Shown here: positions 34,926-43,870 of the stretch, in pieces | Position numbering within the stretch: the stretch's first letter is position 1 | Layout: each line of letters begins with the position of its first letter | Notes under the pieces: generated by a model | What the model was told of the DNA's origin: nothing | Seen by the model: the letters and a program-made list of their open reading frames with translations, nothing else | Databases searched by the model: none | Position numbers and translations under genes: made by a program | Assembly: GCA_015061985.1 (NCBI GenBank) | Contig: SUVN01000011.1 | Location: forward strand, 1 to 64,000 | Origin: Akkermansiaceae bacterium | GTDB lineage: Bacteria; Verrucomicrobiota; Verrucomicrobiia; Verrucomicrobiales; Akkermansiaceae | Reading direction: 5' to 3' | Length of the DNA: 64,000 bases

Positions 34926-35035
34926 TGCCGCTCAGCTACCTCGATAGTGGCTCACTGGTGCGTTTATTTATATGTGGCATCTTGCCATCCCGTGAAATTA
35001 AATATTGGTTATCGGGAGTATGAGGCTCTACTGGG

Positions 35036-35221
35036 TTAATCCTCTGCCTCTCTGGTGAAGTGAAAGCAAAGCCCGGTGATTTCGCCATAGCGGCGAGTCA
35101 GAAACTTGCTGACGCCAAAGGGGATGAGGTCTTCGTCTATCTTGACCTCAATCTTCTTGTGTTCGCCTGTGCTCTGGATGGTGAAGCTAATGGTTGAATT
35201 GTTGAACAATCCTGTACCCAT
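35036..35221 (-). CDS. small hypothetical protein
   Basis: The 61-residue frame begins with ATG and has balanced amino acid use (NSTISFTIQSTGEHKKIEVK, then FGVSKFLTRRYGEITGLCF). It could be a complete small protein or the C-terminal end of a longer one that has lost its start. No family recognised and no clear ribosome binding site. The 35222-35473 stretch upstream shows no further coding signal. Confidence 0.4.
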   Translation of the reverse strand: MGTGLFNNSTISFTIQSTGEHKKIEVKIDEDLIPFGVSKFLTRRYGEITGLCFHFTREAED

Positions 35222-35473
35222 TTGGTTGTGATGATCCTATTAAAATAAAATTTCATCAGACTGTTAGAGTTCAGCGGATATAAATAATAAACTGCACCCT
35301 ATCTCAACTTCGTTTGCAGCCCTTAAAAAGGGAATAATTATAGCTTAGCGGCGGTATTAAAACATTTTTGCAGTATAAAATAGTGAAATAAAATGCTGCA
35401 TTAAGACACAATACTTCCCTCTTTCATTTTGCTAAGAATACAATAATTACATCTAGTTGGGAATTTATTAGTA

Positions 35474-36124
35474 TCATGGAATGATTCTAGAGACTAAAAA
35501 GCTACGAATAGCTTTCTTATTTTCATAGAATTTATCGGGGTTATGACCAAGCAAATGTAGCTTTGAGGGAAAAATTATTGCATCCAGTTCTTCTAAAGTA
35601 TTATGACCTCTATTATTTTCATTCAATCTATATCCATACCCAATTAGCATATCTAAGTTATTTAATCTTTCTTGCAACATTAATTCATTTTCACTCCATA
35701 GAGCACAATTCATCTGATATAGGAAAGCTGTTTCCCCTGACTTGTTAGTATGGTTTACATTCGAGCCTTCTTCTAATAGATGTCTGAGCACATTTCCCGA
35801 TGCTACAAAAATTGCTGTATTTCCACTTGAATCCTCGTATTCCATATTGATGGGTAAATTTTTAACAAATAGAAAGGTATCTTTATCATAATTACGACTC
35901 AACGCATGATACAATGAACCTCTACATTTGTCATATATAGATTCGCCTTGTGCATACAGTAGGCGAGCTTTATCCACGTTTCTCGACTCAACGCAACTGA
36001 ACAAGTCACCTTGCTTATATACCCTTTGACTGCAGGGAGTGACGCATGAAGAAAGAAGTATAGCAAAGCTCGTACTTGTAATGATTAAGTTTTTCGAAAG
36101 ATGAAATATTGAACTCTTATACAT
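35474..36124 (-). CDS. ankyrin-repeat lipoprotein
   Basis: The 216-residue protein has a lipoprotein signal (ITSTSFAILLSSC, Cys near residue 27) and about four degenerate ankyrin repeats (SRNVDKARLLYAQGESIYDK, DSSGNTAIFVASGNVLRHLL, SNVNHTNKSGETAFLY). It is therefore a membrane-anchored ankyrin protein, similar in design to the secreted one at 4276 but AT-rich and more diverged. It lies between the two copies of the 234-bp repeat. Partner unknown. Confidence 0.7.
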   Translation of the reverse strand: MYKSSIFHLSKNLIITSTSFAILLSSCVTPCSQRVYKQGDLFSCVESRNVDKARLLYAQGESIYDKCRGSLYHALSRNYDKDTFLFVKNLPINMEYEDSSGNTAIFVASGNVLRHLLEEGSNVNHTNKSGETAFLYQMNCALWSENELMLQERLNNLDMLIGYGYRLNENNRGHNTLEELDAIIFPSKLHLLGHNPDKFYENKKAIRSFLVSRIIP

Positions 36125-36430
36125 AACGCTTTTTGAGTATAGAAAAAAAAGGGTAAAACGTCAAGTTTATTAAGCTGAACTTAGTGTTAGTGCGAGTTGT
36201 AAAATCAAATGCTACACCCACAAGACTCCCAAATATCACCTATGGTGCTAATTTACCCTAGTGTCTTGTTTAGCATGTTCTACACAATCCACTCTGTGCA
36301 TAAGCATTTGTACCATAAAGGGTAAGTGAGATTGCTTATCGTAAAGGATTAACTCTACGAGACACTAGCAGCATATAGCGCAAATTAACGCTAAACATTT
36401 ATATTTTCTTTTTATAAATCATTATTTATA

Positions 36431-36663
36431 AGCATCTTAAACGAGGTAGTTTCTTTCGACTCCCATTGACGACCCTTAGAGCGGGTCACGCTACAAAAAC
36501 GTGACCCGCTCTTCATTTTTGCGCAATTTATTCAATCTACGCCACTTAACGCGCACTCTCTTGCGTGTGTTTTAGCCCGGTTTCGCCATGCTTCGGCATC
36601 TTCCCTACCCCATTCCCTCATATCAGGCACTCCCACGCACTCTGCACTTCGTGACCCGCTTTG
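36431..36663. repeat. 234-bp repeat, copy B
   Basis: Second copy of the repeat at 34471. Its internal hairpin has different arms in the same place: AGAGCGGGTCACG (36478-36490) and CGTGACCCGCTCT (36500-36512), 13 perfect pairs. The element ends with CGTGACCCGCTTTG, so the left arm could alternatively pair with this downstream copy. The 36125-36430 gap before it has no coding signal. Confidence 0.65.
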
Positions 36664-36744
36664 ATACTTATTCCTGTGGGCCGAAATGATGATAAATCGT
36701 TAATAGCTAATGTCAGCATTTTGCTGCTCAATCATTTTTGGGAA

Positions 36745-37230
36745 CAAAAGCGCGCCGAGGAAAATAGGACGCTGGGGCAGCCTGAATTCGGCGCGAGCCG
36801 GGGACCGCGCCATGAAACGATTGTTGCTATCTTCGCGAGAGGAAATAGAGATTGTAGGCATAATACATTTCCGAAGTGTCATAACTATAAGCCGTTCAGG
36901 CTTGAACGGATGGCCGCTATATGCAAGACTCTCCTCGCTTTTCCGCCGACATGCCGCATGGCGGGTGTCTACGTGCACCGTCAGCGGGAAGTAAGCCAGT
37001 CCTTACCGCTGATGGTAACGTAGCCGAAAGGGTACGGAACAGCAGCTAACCATGGCTGGTGGAAATGTAACTCATGAACTATCGAATCATGATAGAGCTG
37101 ATAATGCTCATTTTACAGGTAATCCTGTTTGTGATGAATTTCATCTGATGAGCATGTAGGGCTCCGCTCGGCGGGCGGCCACCTGCCGTGCGCTTTCCTT
37201 TCAAAAAGGGAGTGGTTAAATACCAAAAAA
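36745..37230. other. GC-richer non-coding stretch with several hairpins
   Basis: This stretch is richer in GC than its flanks. Hairpins include GGCGCG/CGCGCC near 36790, GCCGTTCA/TGAACGGaTGGC near 36890, and CCGTCAGCGG pairing with CCGCTGATGG near 36980-37015. Frames through it have poor composition for protein. It resembles neither RNase P RNA nor tmRNA in its conserved parts. A structured RNA or a decayed gene are both possible. Confidence 0.35.
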
Positions 37231-37232
37231 GA

Positions 37233-37260
37233 TTGACAAAACCCTTCGATATGCTATGAT
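37233..37260 (+). promoter_or_regulatory. promoter of a candidate small RNA
   Basis: TTGACA (37233-37238) and TATGAT (37255-37260) are 16 bases apart; transcription would start near 37266. Confidence 0.65.
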
Positions 37261-37265
37261 GACCT

Positions 37266-37338
37266 CATCAGAAACGGTAGTTCTGATGTTACTTTTTCCA
37301 AAGACCTCCCGAGTGGCCGCTCTGGGAGGTCTTCTTCT
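37266..37338 (+). ncRNA. candidate 73-nt small RNA
   Basis: A good promoter is followed within a few bases by CATCAGAA/TTCTGATG (37266-37273 with 37281-37288, seven-base loop), a single-stranded ACTTTTTCCA-type linker, and a strong terminator (AAGACCTCCC at 37301-37310 with GGGAGGTCTT at 37324-37333, followed by CTTCTT). No reading frame of useful length is present. The layout is that of an independent small RNA, placed about 360 bases before rimO. A second transcript could start at TATAAT near 37361 and end at the hairpin around 37410-37445. Neither matches an RNA family I know. Confidence 0.55.
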
Positions 37339-37696
37339 TACCCTGACTGAATCCGCGCAAGGCTATAATGGCGTTGTCATGCAACGGTAATCATGCATGT
37401 TTTTTCTCTTAGAACGCTCACTCCGAGTCACCGAGGGCGTTTCTATTTTATTCCCTGGTGAATTTCCGGATAAGCCACCCTGCTGAGCTTTGAGTGCATA
37501 ATGGTCCGCGTTACCAAAGAAACCCGTCCTTGGGGAGATGGAGGTAAGCAGATGACTCGCAAAGTCTATGCTGCTAATTCTTCTCGTTTCTATGATGCCT
37601 GCTTCATTATGGCATATGTACAAAATCTTTGGGGCACATGTGTGGTCATCACGGATTGGTCTTTTCTTTTCTGTCGGTATATGGTAGACTGGCGGC

Positions 37697-39061
37697 ATGC
37701 AGGCAACATTCGGACTCATTTCTCTGGGCTGCGCCAAAAATCAGGTTGATTCTGAAATCATGACGGGTGTGATGGAAGAAGCCGGATTCGTCTATGCGGA
37801 GCCGGAACGTGCGCAGGTGCTTATCATCAATACCTGCGGGTTCATTGACCCCGCCAAGCAGGAGGCAATTGATACCATCTTCTCTGCGGTGCGTGCTCGG
37901 GAGAATGGTGAGGCTCCCGCAGAACAGAAAATCCTGGTGGCCGGCTGCCTTTCCCAGCGCTATGCGAGTGACTTGTCCGTTTCCATGCCCGAGGCAGATT
38001 GTTTTATCGGTGTGGATAAAATCGGCGAGGTGGCAGAGATTGCCGCAGCCTGTCTGAATGGGACGGCCGAGCGTATCTACACCACAAAGGTGTCCCGCCT
38101 GATGCCGGATTACGGCATGCCGCGCACGCTCATTTCGCCGCCTCATTACGCTTACATCAAGATTGCCGAGGGCTGCAACCATGCTTGTGCATACTGCGCC
38201 ATTCCCCGCATTCGCGGGGCGCACCGCAGCCGCCCGATGGCTAATGTGGTGAAGGAAGCCCGGCATTGGGTGGAGCAGGGGGTGAAGGAAATCAATCTCA
38301 TTGCGCAGGATACCACCTATTACGGTATGGATAAGTGGAAGGGCGGCGCAGATAAAACCAGCGGGGTGGATTCCACCCGTGGGGAGTCTCTGGCCGGGTT
38401 GCTTCGCGAGCTGAACGCTATTCCCGGCGATTTCTGGATTCGCGTGCTCTACACCCATCCCGCTCACTGGAGCCGCGAGCTCATTGATACCTTTGTTCAA
38501 TGCGAGAAGGTGGTGAAGTATGTGGATATTCCCTTACAGCATATTGCAAATCATATTCTTGAGGAGCAGCGCCGGAAGACGGATGGTGACTACATTCGCC
38601 GTCTTATCCGCGACCTCCGTGCCGCTGTCCCCGGTATCGGGTTGCGGACGACCTTTATCAGCGGTCTGCCCGGTGAGACGGAGGAAGACCACGCGGAGCT
38701 GCGTGATTTCGTGCGTGAGTTCCGTTTTGAACGCGCGGGGGTCTTCGCCTATTCCAAGGAGGAGGGGACGCTGGCGGCCAAAATGAAGCCGCAGGTGCAT
38801 CATGCGACCAAGAAGCGCCGTGCCAATGAGCTTTCCATGATTATGGCCGGTATTGCGGATGAAATCGGGCAGGAGTGCATAGGCCGGACGATTCGTGTTC
38901 TGGTGGATGCTCCCGGTGTTGCCCGTGGGCCGTGGGATGCCCCGGATGTGGATGGCTCCATCCATGTCGACCCCGCATTGCCTGTTGGTGAGTTTGCTGA
39001 TGTGGAGATAACGGATGCCATTGCTTACGAGCTCTTTGCAAACGGAGCGGAGGAGGAATGA
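37697..39061 (+). CDS. rimO: ribosomal protein S12 methylthiotransferase RimO
   Basis: The 454-residue radical SAM enzyme has the MTTase N-terminal domain (LGCAKNQVDSE near residue 10, NTCGFIDPAKQE near 45, and a third Cys in VAGCLSQR), the radical SAM cluster motif CNHACAYCAIP near residues 157-167, and a C-terminal TRAM domain. It methylthiolates an aspartate of ribosomal protein S12. The GFIDPAK pattern separates RimO from MiaB. There is no clear ribosome binding site. It ends four bases into the extended frame of the next gene. Confidence 0.92.
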   Translation: MQATFGLISLGCAKNQVDSEIMTGVMEEAGFVYAEPERAQVLIINTCGFIDPAKQEAIDTIFSAVRARENGEAPAEQKILVAGCLSQRYASDLSVSMPEADCFIGVDKIGEVAEIAAACLNGTAERIYTTKVSRLMPDYGMPRTLISPPHYAYIKIAEGCNHACAYCAIPRIRGAHRSRPMANVVKEARHWVEQGVKEINLIAQDTTYYGMDKWKGGADKTSGVDSTRGESLAGLLRELNAIPGDFWIRVLYTHPAHWSRELIDTFVQCEKVVKYVDIPLQHIANHILEEQRRKTDGDYIRRLIRDLRAAVPGIGLRTTFISGLPGETEEDHAELRDFVREFRFERAGVFAYSKEEGTLAAKMKPQVHHATKKRRANELSMIMAGIADEIGQECIGRTIRVLVDAPGVARGPWDAPDVDGSIHVDPALPVGEFADVEITDAIAYELFANGAEEE

Positions 39062-39162
39062 ATTGTTTTATAAAAAAGTCTTGCAAATATAGAGGAAAGC
39101 TGTTAGATTCCGGGCATCTTGCCGGGATTGCTATCCGGACAAAAACCATAACATACGCATAT

Positions 39163-39570
39163 ATGAAAAAAATCTTTCTTACAATGATAGCTTTGTTGGC
39201 CGTGGCTTTTTCTCCGGCCGTGGCAGATGATTCTGTAGCCGTTCTGGCGGTGAAAGCTCGAGCCAACGTGTTGGCAAGTGCCTTGGAAATGCTCTCTCTG
39301 GACGGTGCTGATAAGTACCCGGTGATGCTGGCCTCCGGTATTGACGGGCTCGTTAAACAGATGAAAGTTGTCGAGGATATCATTGATGATTTGGAGGAAA
39401 CTGAGGTGGCTGAGGCAGAAGCCGGTCTGGCCAAGTCTGCCAATTTTGACAAGCTCAAGACTGATTTCCGAGCTGCTGCCAATCTTGTTTCTGCCCGGAA
39501 CTATTATGGCTGTGAGGAGCTTCAGGATGCGCTGGAAGACCTGGAGGATGAGATTGAGGATATGGAATAA
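39163..39570 (+). CDS. small secreted protein with C-terminal NYYGCEEL motif
   Basis: The 135-residue product begins with a signal peptide (MKKIFLTMIALLAVAFSPAVA) and is otherwise alpha-helical and acidic. Near the C-terminus it has SARNYYGCEELQDALEDLED. The same NYYGCEEL block followed by a helix occurs in the small secreted protein at 44889. The single cysteine in the motif could form an intermolecular disulfide or bind a cofactor. The start at 39163 was chosen because it begins the signal peptide; the longer frame overlaps rimO. A strong terminator follows at 39597. No known family recognised. Confidence 0.7.
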   Translation: MKKIFLTMIALLAVAFSPAVADDSVAVLAVKARANVLASALEMLSLDGADKYPVMLASGIDGLVKQMKVVEDIIDDLEETEVAEAEAGLAKSANFDKLKTDFRAAANLVSARNYYGCEELQDALEDLEDEIEDME

Positions 39571-39596
39571 AGCCGAAATAAGCTTCAAATGACCCG

Positions 39597-39644
39597 AAAG
39601 CCCGGTGGCGAGCTTGATTTATGCTTGCCAAACCGGGCTTTCCT
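39597..39644 (+). terminator. Rho-independent-like terminator
   Basis: AAAGCCCGGT (39597-39606) pairs with ACCGGGCTTT (39632-39641), with an inner CGAGC/GCTTG stem. Only a short T-run follows. Confidence 0.7.
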
Positions 39645-39691
39645 GTTAAAATAACGTTGTACGAACATATAGTTCTCACGAAATTCAAGTT

Positions 39692-40600
39692 ATGAAACCT
39701 ACACTCCTTGTACTTGCAGCAGGTATGGGCAGCCGTTACGGCGGCCTCAAGCAGCTCGACCCCATGGGCCCCAACGGCGAAGTGATTCTCGACTACTCCG
39801 TCTATGATGCCATTCGCGCCGGTTTCGGAAAGGTTGTCTTCATCATCCGTAAGGATTTTGAGGAGGCTTTCAAGAGCCAGGTGGGTGCCCGCTTTGCCGG
39901 TAAGATTGAAGTGGATTACGCTTTCCAGTGCCTGGATGACCTGCCTGAGGGGTACAGCGTTCCTGAGGGCCGCGTGAAGCCCTGGGGTACTGCTCATGCT
40001 CTTCTGGCGGCTCGCGACGTGGTGAACGAGCCCTTCGGCGTGGTGAATGCTGATGACTTCTACGGTGCAGACGCTTTTGAGAAGGCTGCCGCTTTCCTGA
40101 CCGCAGAGCCCGGATGCCCCTGCAAGGAGCACTACGGCATGATTGGTTATCCCCTCAAGAACACGCTCAGCGACCACGGCGATGTGAACCGCGGTATCTG
40201 CGGTATCAAGGATGGTTACCTTGACAGCGTGGAGGAGTACACCAAGATTAAGATGGAAGAAGACGGTGTATGCCGTGGTGACAGCCTGAGCGGTGTGCGT
40301 AACCCCGTTGATCCCGAGGAGCTTGTTTCCATGAACTTCTGGGTGTTCCCTGCCAGCTTCATCGCCCGCATCAAGGAGCACTTCACGGAATTCATGGCTG
40401 CTCATGGTTCCGAGCTCAAGAGCGAGTGCTACATCCCCACCGTGGTGGACGAGCTTATTCACAACGGCAAGGCTGATTGCAGCGTCATCAAGACCACCGC
40501 CAACTGGTTGGGTGTGACCTATCCCAGTGACAAACCCGCTGTGGTGGAGAGCATTGCCAAGCTGGTAGAGGATGGCGTCTATCCTGCCAAGCTCGGTTAA
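39692..40600 (+). CDS. sugar nucleotidyltransferase
   Basis: The 302-residue protein has the nucleotidyltransferase start LAAGMGSRYGGLKQLDPMGP (residues 9-28), with the Lys after the GxGxR motif, and a catalytic Asp region GVVNADDFYGADAF near residue 118. It is about 300 residues long, as in sugar-1-phosphate nucleotidyltransferases. Because a NahK-like kinase gene follows 21 bases later, it probably converts a hexosamine 1-phosphate to a nucleotide sugar. That would complete a mucin-sugar salvage route. Substrate and nucleotide are not proven. Confidence 0.8.
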   Translation: MKPTLLVLAAGMGSRYGGLKQLDPMGPNGEVILDYSVYDAIRAGFGKVVFIIRKDFEEAFKSQVGARFAGKIEVDYAFQCLDDLPEGYSVPEGRVKPWGTAHALLAARDVVNEPFGVVNADDFYGADAFEKAAAFLTAEPGCPCKEHYGMIGYPLKNTLSDHGDVNRGICGIKDGYLDSVEEYTKIKMEEDGVCRGDSLSGVRNPVDPEELVSMNFWVFPASFIARIKEHFTEFMAAHGSELKSECYIPTVVDELIHNGKADCSVIKTTANWLGVTYPSDKPAVVESIAKLVEDGVYPAKLG

Positions 40601-40621
40601 CCCTGACAGGTGCATCTGATT

Positions 40622-41713
40622 ATGTTCGATCTGAAAGCCATCGCTTCTCTGTTCGACCTCCGTGGGGATTACGTCTTCGGCGAATCCTACGGTTCCGGTC
40701 ACATCAATGATACTTTCCGTATCGAGATGGATCAGGCCGGTATCCGCGTACGCTTCATCCTGCAGCGTGTCAACAGCAATGTCTTCAAGCAGCCCATTCC
40801 CCTGATGGAGAATGTGAAGCGCGTTACCGACGAGGCTCTTCGCGTGCTGTTGGAGGAGGGCTGCAAAGAGGCTTACCGTCGTACCCTCACCATTATTCCC
40901 GCTCGGGATGGCAAGCCCTACGCTCAGGATGAGGAAGGTAACGTATGGCGTGTCTACCCCTTCATTGAGCGCGCCCGCACCTATGATATGATTGAGAATC
41001 CCGGCCAGTGTGTGGAGGTTGCCCGTGCATTCGGTAACTTCCAGAAACTGGGTGCCAATCTGCCCGGTGAGCCGCTGTTCGAGACGATTCCTGATTTCCA
41101 CAATACCTCCAAGCGTCTGCAGAACTTCCGCAACGCCATCGCTGCCGACCCCTTGGGGCGTGCTGCTTCCGTGCAGAAGGAAATCGACTGGTATCTCTCC
41201 CGCGAGGCTGACTGCCATCGCGTGGTGAATTATCTGGCAAGTGGCGAACTGCCCCTGCGCGTGACTCACAACGACACCAAGCTCAACAACGTGATGCTTG
41301 ATGACGTGACGGGTGAGGGTATCTGCGTGATTGACCTCGACACCACCATGCCCGGTTCTGCCTTGTATGACTTCGGTGACATGATTCGTACCTCCACCTC
41401 TCCCGCTGCCGAGGATGAGAAGGATATCTCCAAGGTGACCATGCGCATGGAGTACTTCGAGGCTCTGTCCAAGGGCTACTGCGAGGCCGCTACGTTCCTG
41501 ACCCCGCTGGAGAAGGAGCTGCTGCCGTTCTCCGGCAAGCTGCTTACCATGGAATGCGGTATGCGTTTCCTGACCGATTATCTGGAGGGTGACACCTACT
41601 TCAAGATTCATCGCCCGGAGCACAATCTGGATCGTACCCGCACTCAGATGGCGCTCGTCGAATCCATCGAAAAGCAGATGGATGACATGATGAAGGTCGT
41701 TGCCAAATACTGA
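40622..41713 (+). CDS. N-acetylhexosamine 1-kinase-like phosphotransferase
   Basis: The 363-residue protein belongs to the aminoglycoside phosphotransferase fold and matches NahK-type anomeric kinases: GSGHINDTFRI near residue 26, the catalytic loop THNDTKLNNVMLDD near residue 218, and the metal-binding IDLDTTMPGSALYDFGDMIR near 237-255. NahK phosphorylates GlcNAc/GalNAc at C1 in the lacto-N-biose pathway of bifidobacteria. Next to the nucleotidyltransferase it makes a two-gene salvage unit. ATG at 40622 was preferred over GTG at 40610. A long palindrome ends the transcript. Confidence 0.82.
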   Translation: MFDLKAIASLFDLRGDYVFGESYGSGHINDTFRIEMDQAGIRVRFILQRVNSNVFKQPIPLMENVKRVTDEALRVLLEEGCKEAYRRTLTIIPARDGKPYAQDEEGNVWRVYPFIERARTYDMIENPGQCVEVARAFGNFQKLGANLPGEPLFETIPDFHNTSKRLQNFRNAIAADPLGRAASVQKEIDWYLSREADCHRVVNYLASGELPLRVTHNDTKLNNVMLDDVTGEGICVIDLDTTMPGSALYDFGDMIRTSTSPAAEDEKDISKVTMRMEYFEALSKGYCEAATFLTPLEKELLPFSGKLLTMECGMRFLTDYLEGDTYFKIHRPEHNLDRTRTQMALVESIEKQMDDMMKVVAKY

Positions 41714-41733
41714 TAAGCTATTATCACTTTATG

Positions 41734-41771
41734 ACAAGCGCCGCTCTGCGAATTCGCAGAGCGGCGCTTGT
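41734..41771. terminator. 38-bp perfect palindrome between convergent genes
   Basis: ACAAGCGCCGCTCTGCGAA followed at once by its complement (41753-41771), with no spacer. As RNA it forms a very stable hairpin on either strand and would act as a bidirectional terminator between the kinase gene and panB. U-runs are short. Confidence 0.75.
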
Positions 41772-41818
41772 TATCACTCAGGGGGAAAATCGGAGGCAAA
41801 CAGTTTCTTATTTCGGCA

Positions 41819-42583
41819 TTACTCCGGAAGTTTCAGGTTACTCATCCACTCGCTTGCCGCGCGGGTGATTTCTCCCGCCACATTGCCCAGCTGTTTGGCG
41901 AATCCGGGGACGAACCAGGGGAAGCCCCCCACGAGGTCATGAATCACAGCTACTTCTCCATGGCAGGTGGCCGCCCCTGCGCCGATGCCGATGGTGGGGA
42001 TGCTGCTGCGGCGGGTCAGTTCTGCCGCCAGAGAATGTTTGGTGCATTCGATGACCACGCAGAACGCCCCGGCGCGAATGACGGCTTCCAAATCGCGAGA
42101 GATGGCGGCGGCTTCTTCATCTGTTTTGCCTTTCATGCGGTAGCCGCCGTCTTTCTTGATGCTCTGGGGCAGGAGGCCGATGTGCGCCTGAACGGGGATA
42201 CCGGCATCAACGATGGCTCGAATCTGACTCTCCTGTGCAACACCGCCCTCCAGTTTGACAGCATCTGCACCGATGGCCATGAGCCGCCGGGCATTGGCAA
42301 CAGCCTGTTCCGGGGTGTCGTAGGAATGGATGGGTAAATCCACGACGACCAATGCTCTCTTGACACCCCGCACGACGCATTCGCCATGGTGGAGCATGTG
42401 CTCCATGGTGACATGGGTGGTATCCGGGAAGCCCATCATCATCATCCCCAGGGAATCTCCGACCAGAATCATATCCACCCCCGCCTCATCAAGCATGCGA
42501 GCCGTGGGATAATCGTAGGCTGTGAGCTGGGAAATGGGCTGTTTTCCTTTCTTTGCCAGAATGACGTCGATTTTCGGATTCAT
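41819..42583 (-). CDS. panB: 3-methyl-2-oxobutanoate hydroxymethyltransferase
   Basis: The 254-residue protein has PanB motifs: LTAYDYPTARMLDEAGVDMILVGDSLGM (residues 22-47 in part), the metal-binding VGDSLGMMMMGF, VKLEGG near residue 110, HIGLLPQS near 130 and the PTIGIGAGA near 190. It makes ketopantoate for pantothenate and CoA. The start at 42583 lies ten bases after the folK stop; longer frames overlap folK. Last gene of dapA-dapB-folK-panB. Confidence 0.92.
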   Translation of the reverse strand: MNPKIDVILAKKGKQPISQLTAYDYPTARMLDEAGVDMILVGDSLGMMMMGFPDTTHVTMEHMLHHGECVVRGVKRALVVVDLPIHSYDTPEQAVANARRLMAIGADAVKLEGGVAQESQIRAIVDAGIPVQAHIGLLPQSIKKDGGYRMKGKTDEEAAAISRDLEAVIRAGAFCVVIECTKHSLAAELTRRSSIPTIGIGAGAATCHGEVAVIHDLVGGFPWFVPGFAKQLGNVAGEITRAASEWMSNLKLPE

Positions 42584-42593
42584 ATCGGAAGGA

Positions 42594-43103
42594 TCAGAGG
42601 GGGAAAGGGGTGACGGAGTGGTTATCTGCGAGTTCATCAAGAAGCTGCTGAATCGTGCGGTTACACCCGGGGAGAGTCAGCATCGGGTCAATATCGCAGA
42701 GTGGACGCAGGACGAATGCACGCTGTAGAATGCGGGGGTGGGGCAAGGTTAACTCCGGGGTGGAATGGATTTCGCTTCCGCAATAGAGAATATCAATATC
42801 GCAGGTTCGGGCTTCGCCATAAATGCCCGAACGTGTGCGCCCCAATTCCTGTTCAATCTGTTGGCAGATGCGGAGAATCTCCGATGCGGGCATGTCCGTT
42901 TCCACCTCCACGCAGGCATTGAGGTAGGCCGGGGAGCCCTCCGGGCAGCCTACCGGCTCCGTTTCGTACACCTGCGAGAGCCGCAAGGCTCCGAATACAT
43001 CAGCGAGATAGTCGCAGACAGACTCAAGGGTGACCAGACGGTCACCCAGATTGGAGCCAAGGGAGAAGCCTACGCGGCGAACGCCGTTGGAAGATTCCTG
43101 CAT
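42594..43103 (-). CDS. folK: 2-amino-4-hydroxy-6-hydroxymethyldihydropteridine pyrophosphokinase
   Basis: The 169-residue protein has HPPK signatures: FSLGSNLGDR near residue 13, the YETEPVG near 45, and RTCDIDILYCG followed by TLPHPRILQRAFVLRPL, which carries the ATP- and pterin-binding residues. It transfers pyrophosphate from ATP in folate synthesis. Eight bases separate it from dapB upstream and ten from panB downstream. Confidence 0.92.
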   Translation of the reverse strand: MQESSNGVRRVGFSLGSNLGDRLVTLESVCDYLADVFGALRLSQVYETEPVGCPEGSPAYLNACVEVETDMPASEILRICQQIEQELGRTRSGIYGEARTCDIDILYCGSEIHSTPELTLPHPRILQRAFVLRPLCDIDPMLTLPGCNRTIQQLLDELADNHSVTPFPL

Positions 43104-43111
43104 GAATATCC

Positions 43112-43846
43112 TTAATCGGTGAGACCGAGTACGTCCTGCATGCTGTACAGCCCGGCGGGTTTATCCGCTATCCAGAGCGCGGCGCGAACGGCGCCTCCGG
43201 CAAAGGTGCCGCGGTTGGAAGCCTTGTGTGCCAGCTCAACACGCTCGCCGTCGATGGCGTAAATAACGGTGTGGTCACCCACAACATCGCCGCCGCGCAG
43301 AGTGTGCATGCCTATCTGGCGCTGAGGTCTGGCACCCACGTTGCCGAAGCGTCCGTGCACGACATCTTTGTCGTAGTCCATGCCGGTCTCCTCGCAGACA
43401 ACTTCCGCAAGAGTGCGCGCTGTGCCGCTGGGGGCATCCAGCTTGTGGTGATGGTGCATCTCCACGATTTCGATATCAAAATCCTTGAGGATACGGGTAG
43501 CTTTTCGGGTGAGCCAGAAAAGCGTGTTGACTCCGACGGAATAGTTGGACGCAAAGACGACGGGAATCTTGGTTGCAGCATCGAGGATGGCCTTGCGCTC
43601 CTCGTCGGTGTGACCGGTGGTTCCGATAACCAGCGGTTTTTTCTGTTCAATGGCCGCTTTCAGCAGTTCCGGGGTGAAGCCATGGAAAGAAAAGTCAATG
43701 GCTACATCGGCGCATTCAAGAGCGCCTTCGATATCTTCGCCGACATCGTGTGTAGAGCCGATGACGGTATGGGGATTTGCCTCCACGGCCTGGCGGACGG
43801 CCTGACCCATGCGGCCGGAAATGCCAGTAATGAGAATTTTCATCAT
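43112..43846 (-). CDS. dapB: 4-hydroxy-tetrahydrodipicolinate reductase
   Basis: The 244-residue protein has the N-terminal nucleotide-binding GISGRMGQAV, the GTTGHT motif near residue 76, SNYSVGVN near 100, and the catalytic EMHHHHKLDAPSGTA near residue 130. It reduces the product of DapA in lysine/diaminopimelate synthesis. The first two codons are both ATG. Genes are tightly spaced with dapA upstream (24 bases) and folK downstream. Confidence 0.94.
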   Translation of the reverse strand: MMKILITGISGRMGQAVRQAVEANPHTVIGSTHDVGEDIEGALECADVAIDFSFHGFTPELLKAAIEQKKPLVIGTTGHTDEERKAILDAATKIPVVFASNYSVGVNTLFWLTRKATRILKDFDIEIVEMHHHHKLDAPSGTARTLAEVVCEETGMDYDKDVVHGRFGNVGARPQRQIGMHTLRGGDVVGDHTVIYAIDGERVELAHKASNRGTFAGGAVRAALWIADKPAGLYSMQDVLGLTD

Positions 43847-43870
43847 AGCTTTTGATGGAATGAGAGTTGC

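Noticed and set aside
34471..36663. Integron attC sites for the two 234-bp repeats
   Set aside because: One GTTRRRY-like box (GTTAAGT on the minus strand) is present, but no matching partner box or attC-like fold was found, and the recombinase at 29526 lacks IntI features.
36661..37023. A 120-residue frame and an opposing 92-residue frame
   Set aside because: Arg/His-rich composition, no start signals, and the frames run through hairpins and the end of a repeat.
36745..37090. RNase P RNA or tmRNA
   Set aside because: The conserved core sequences of these RNAs and a tRNA-like end are absent.
39455..41623. A 722-residue open frame opposite the nucleotidyltransferase and kinase genes
   Set aside because: His- and Val-rich shadow of two genes with clear catalytic motifs; it even crosses the intergenic terminator.
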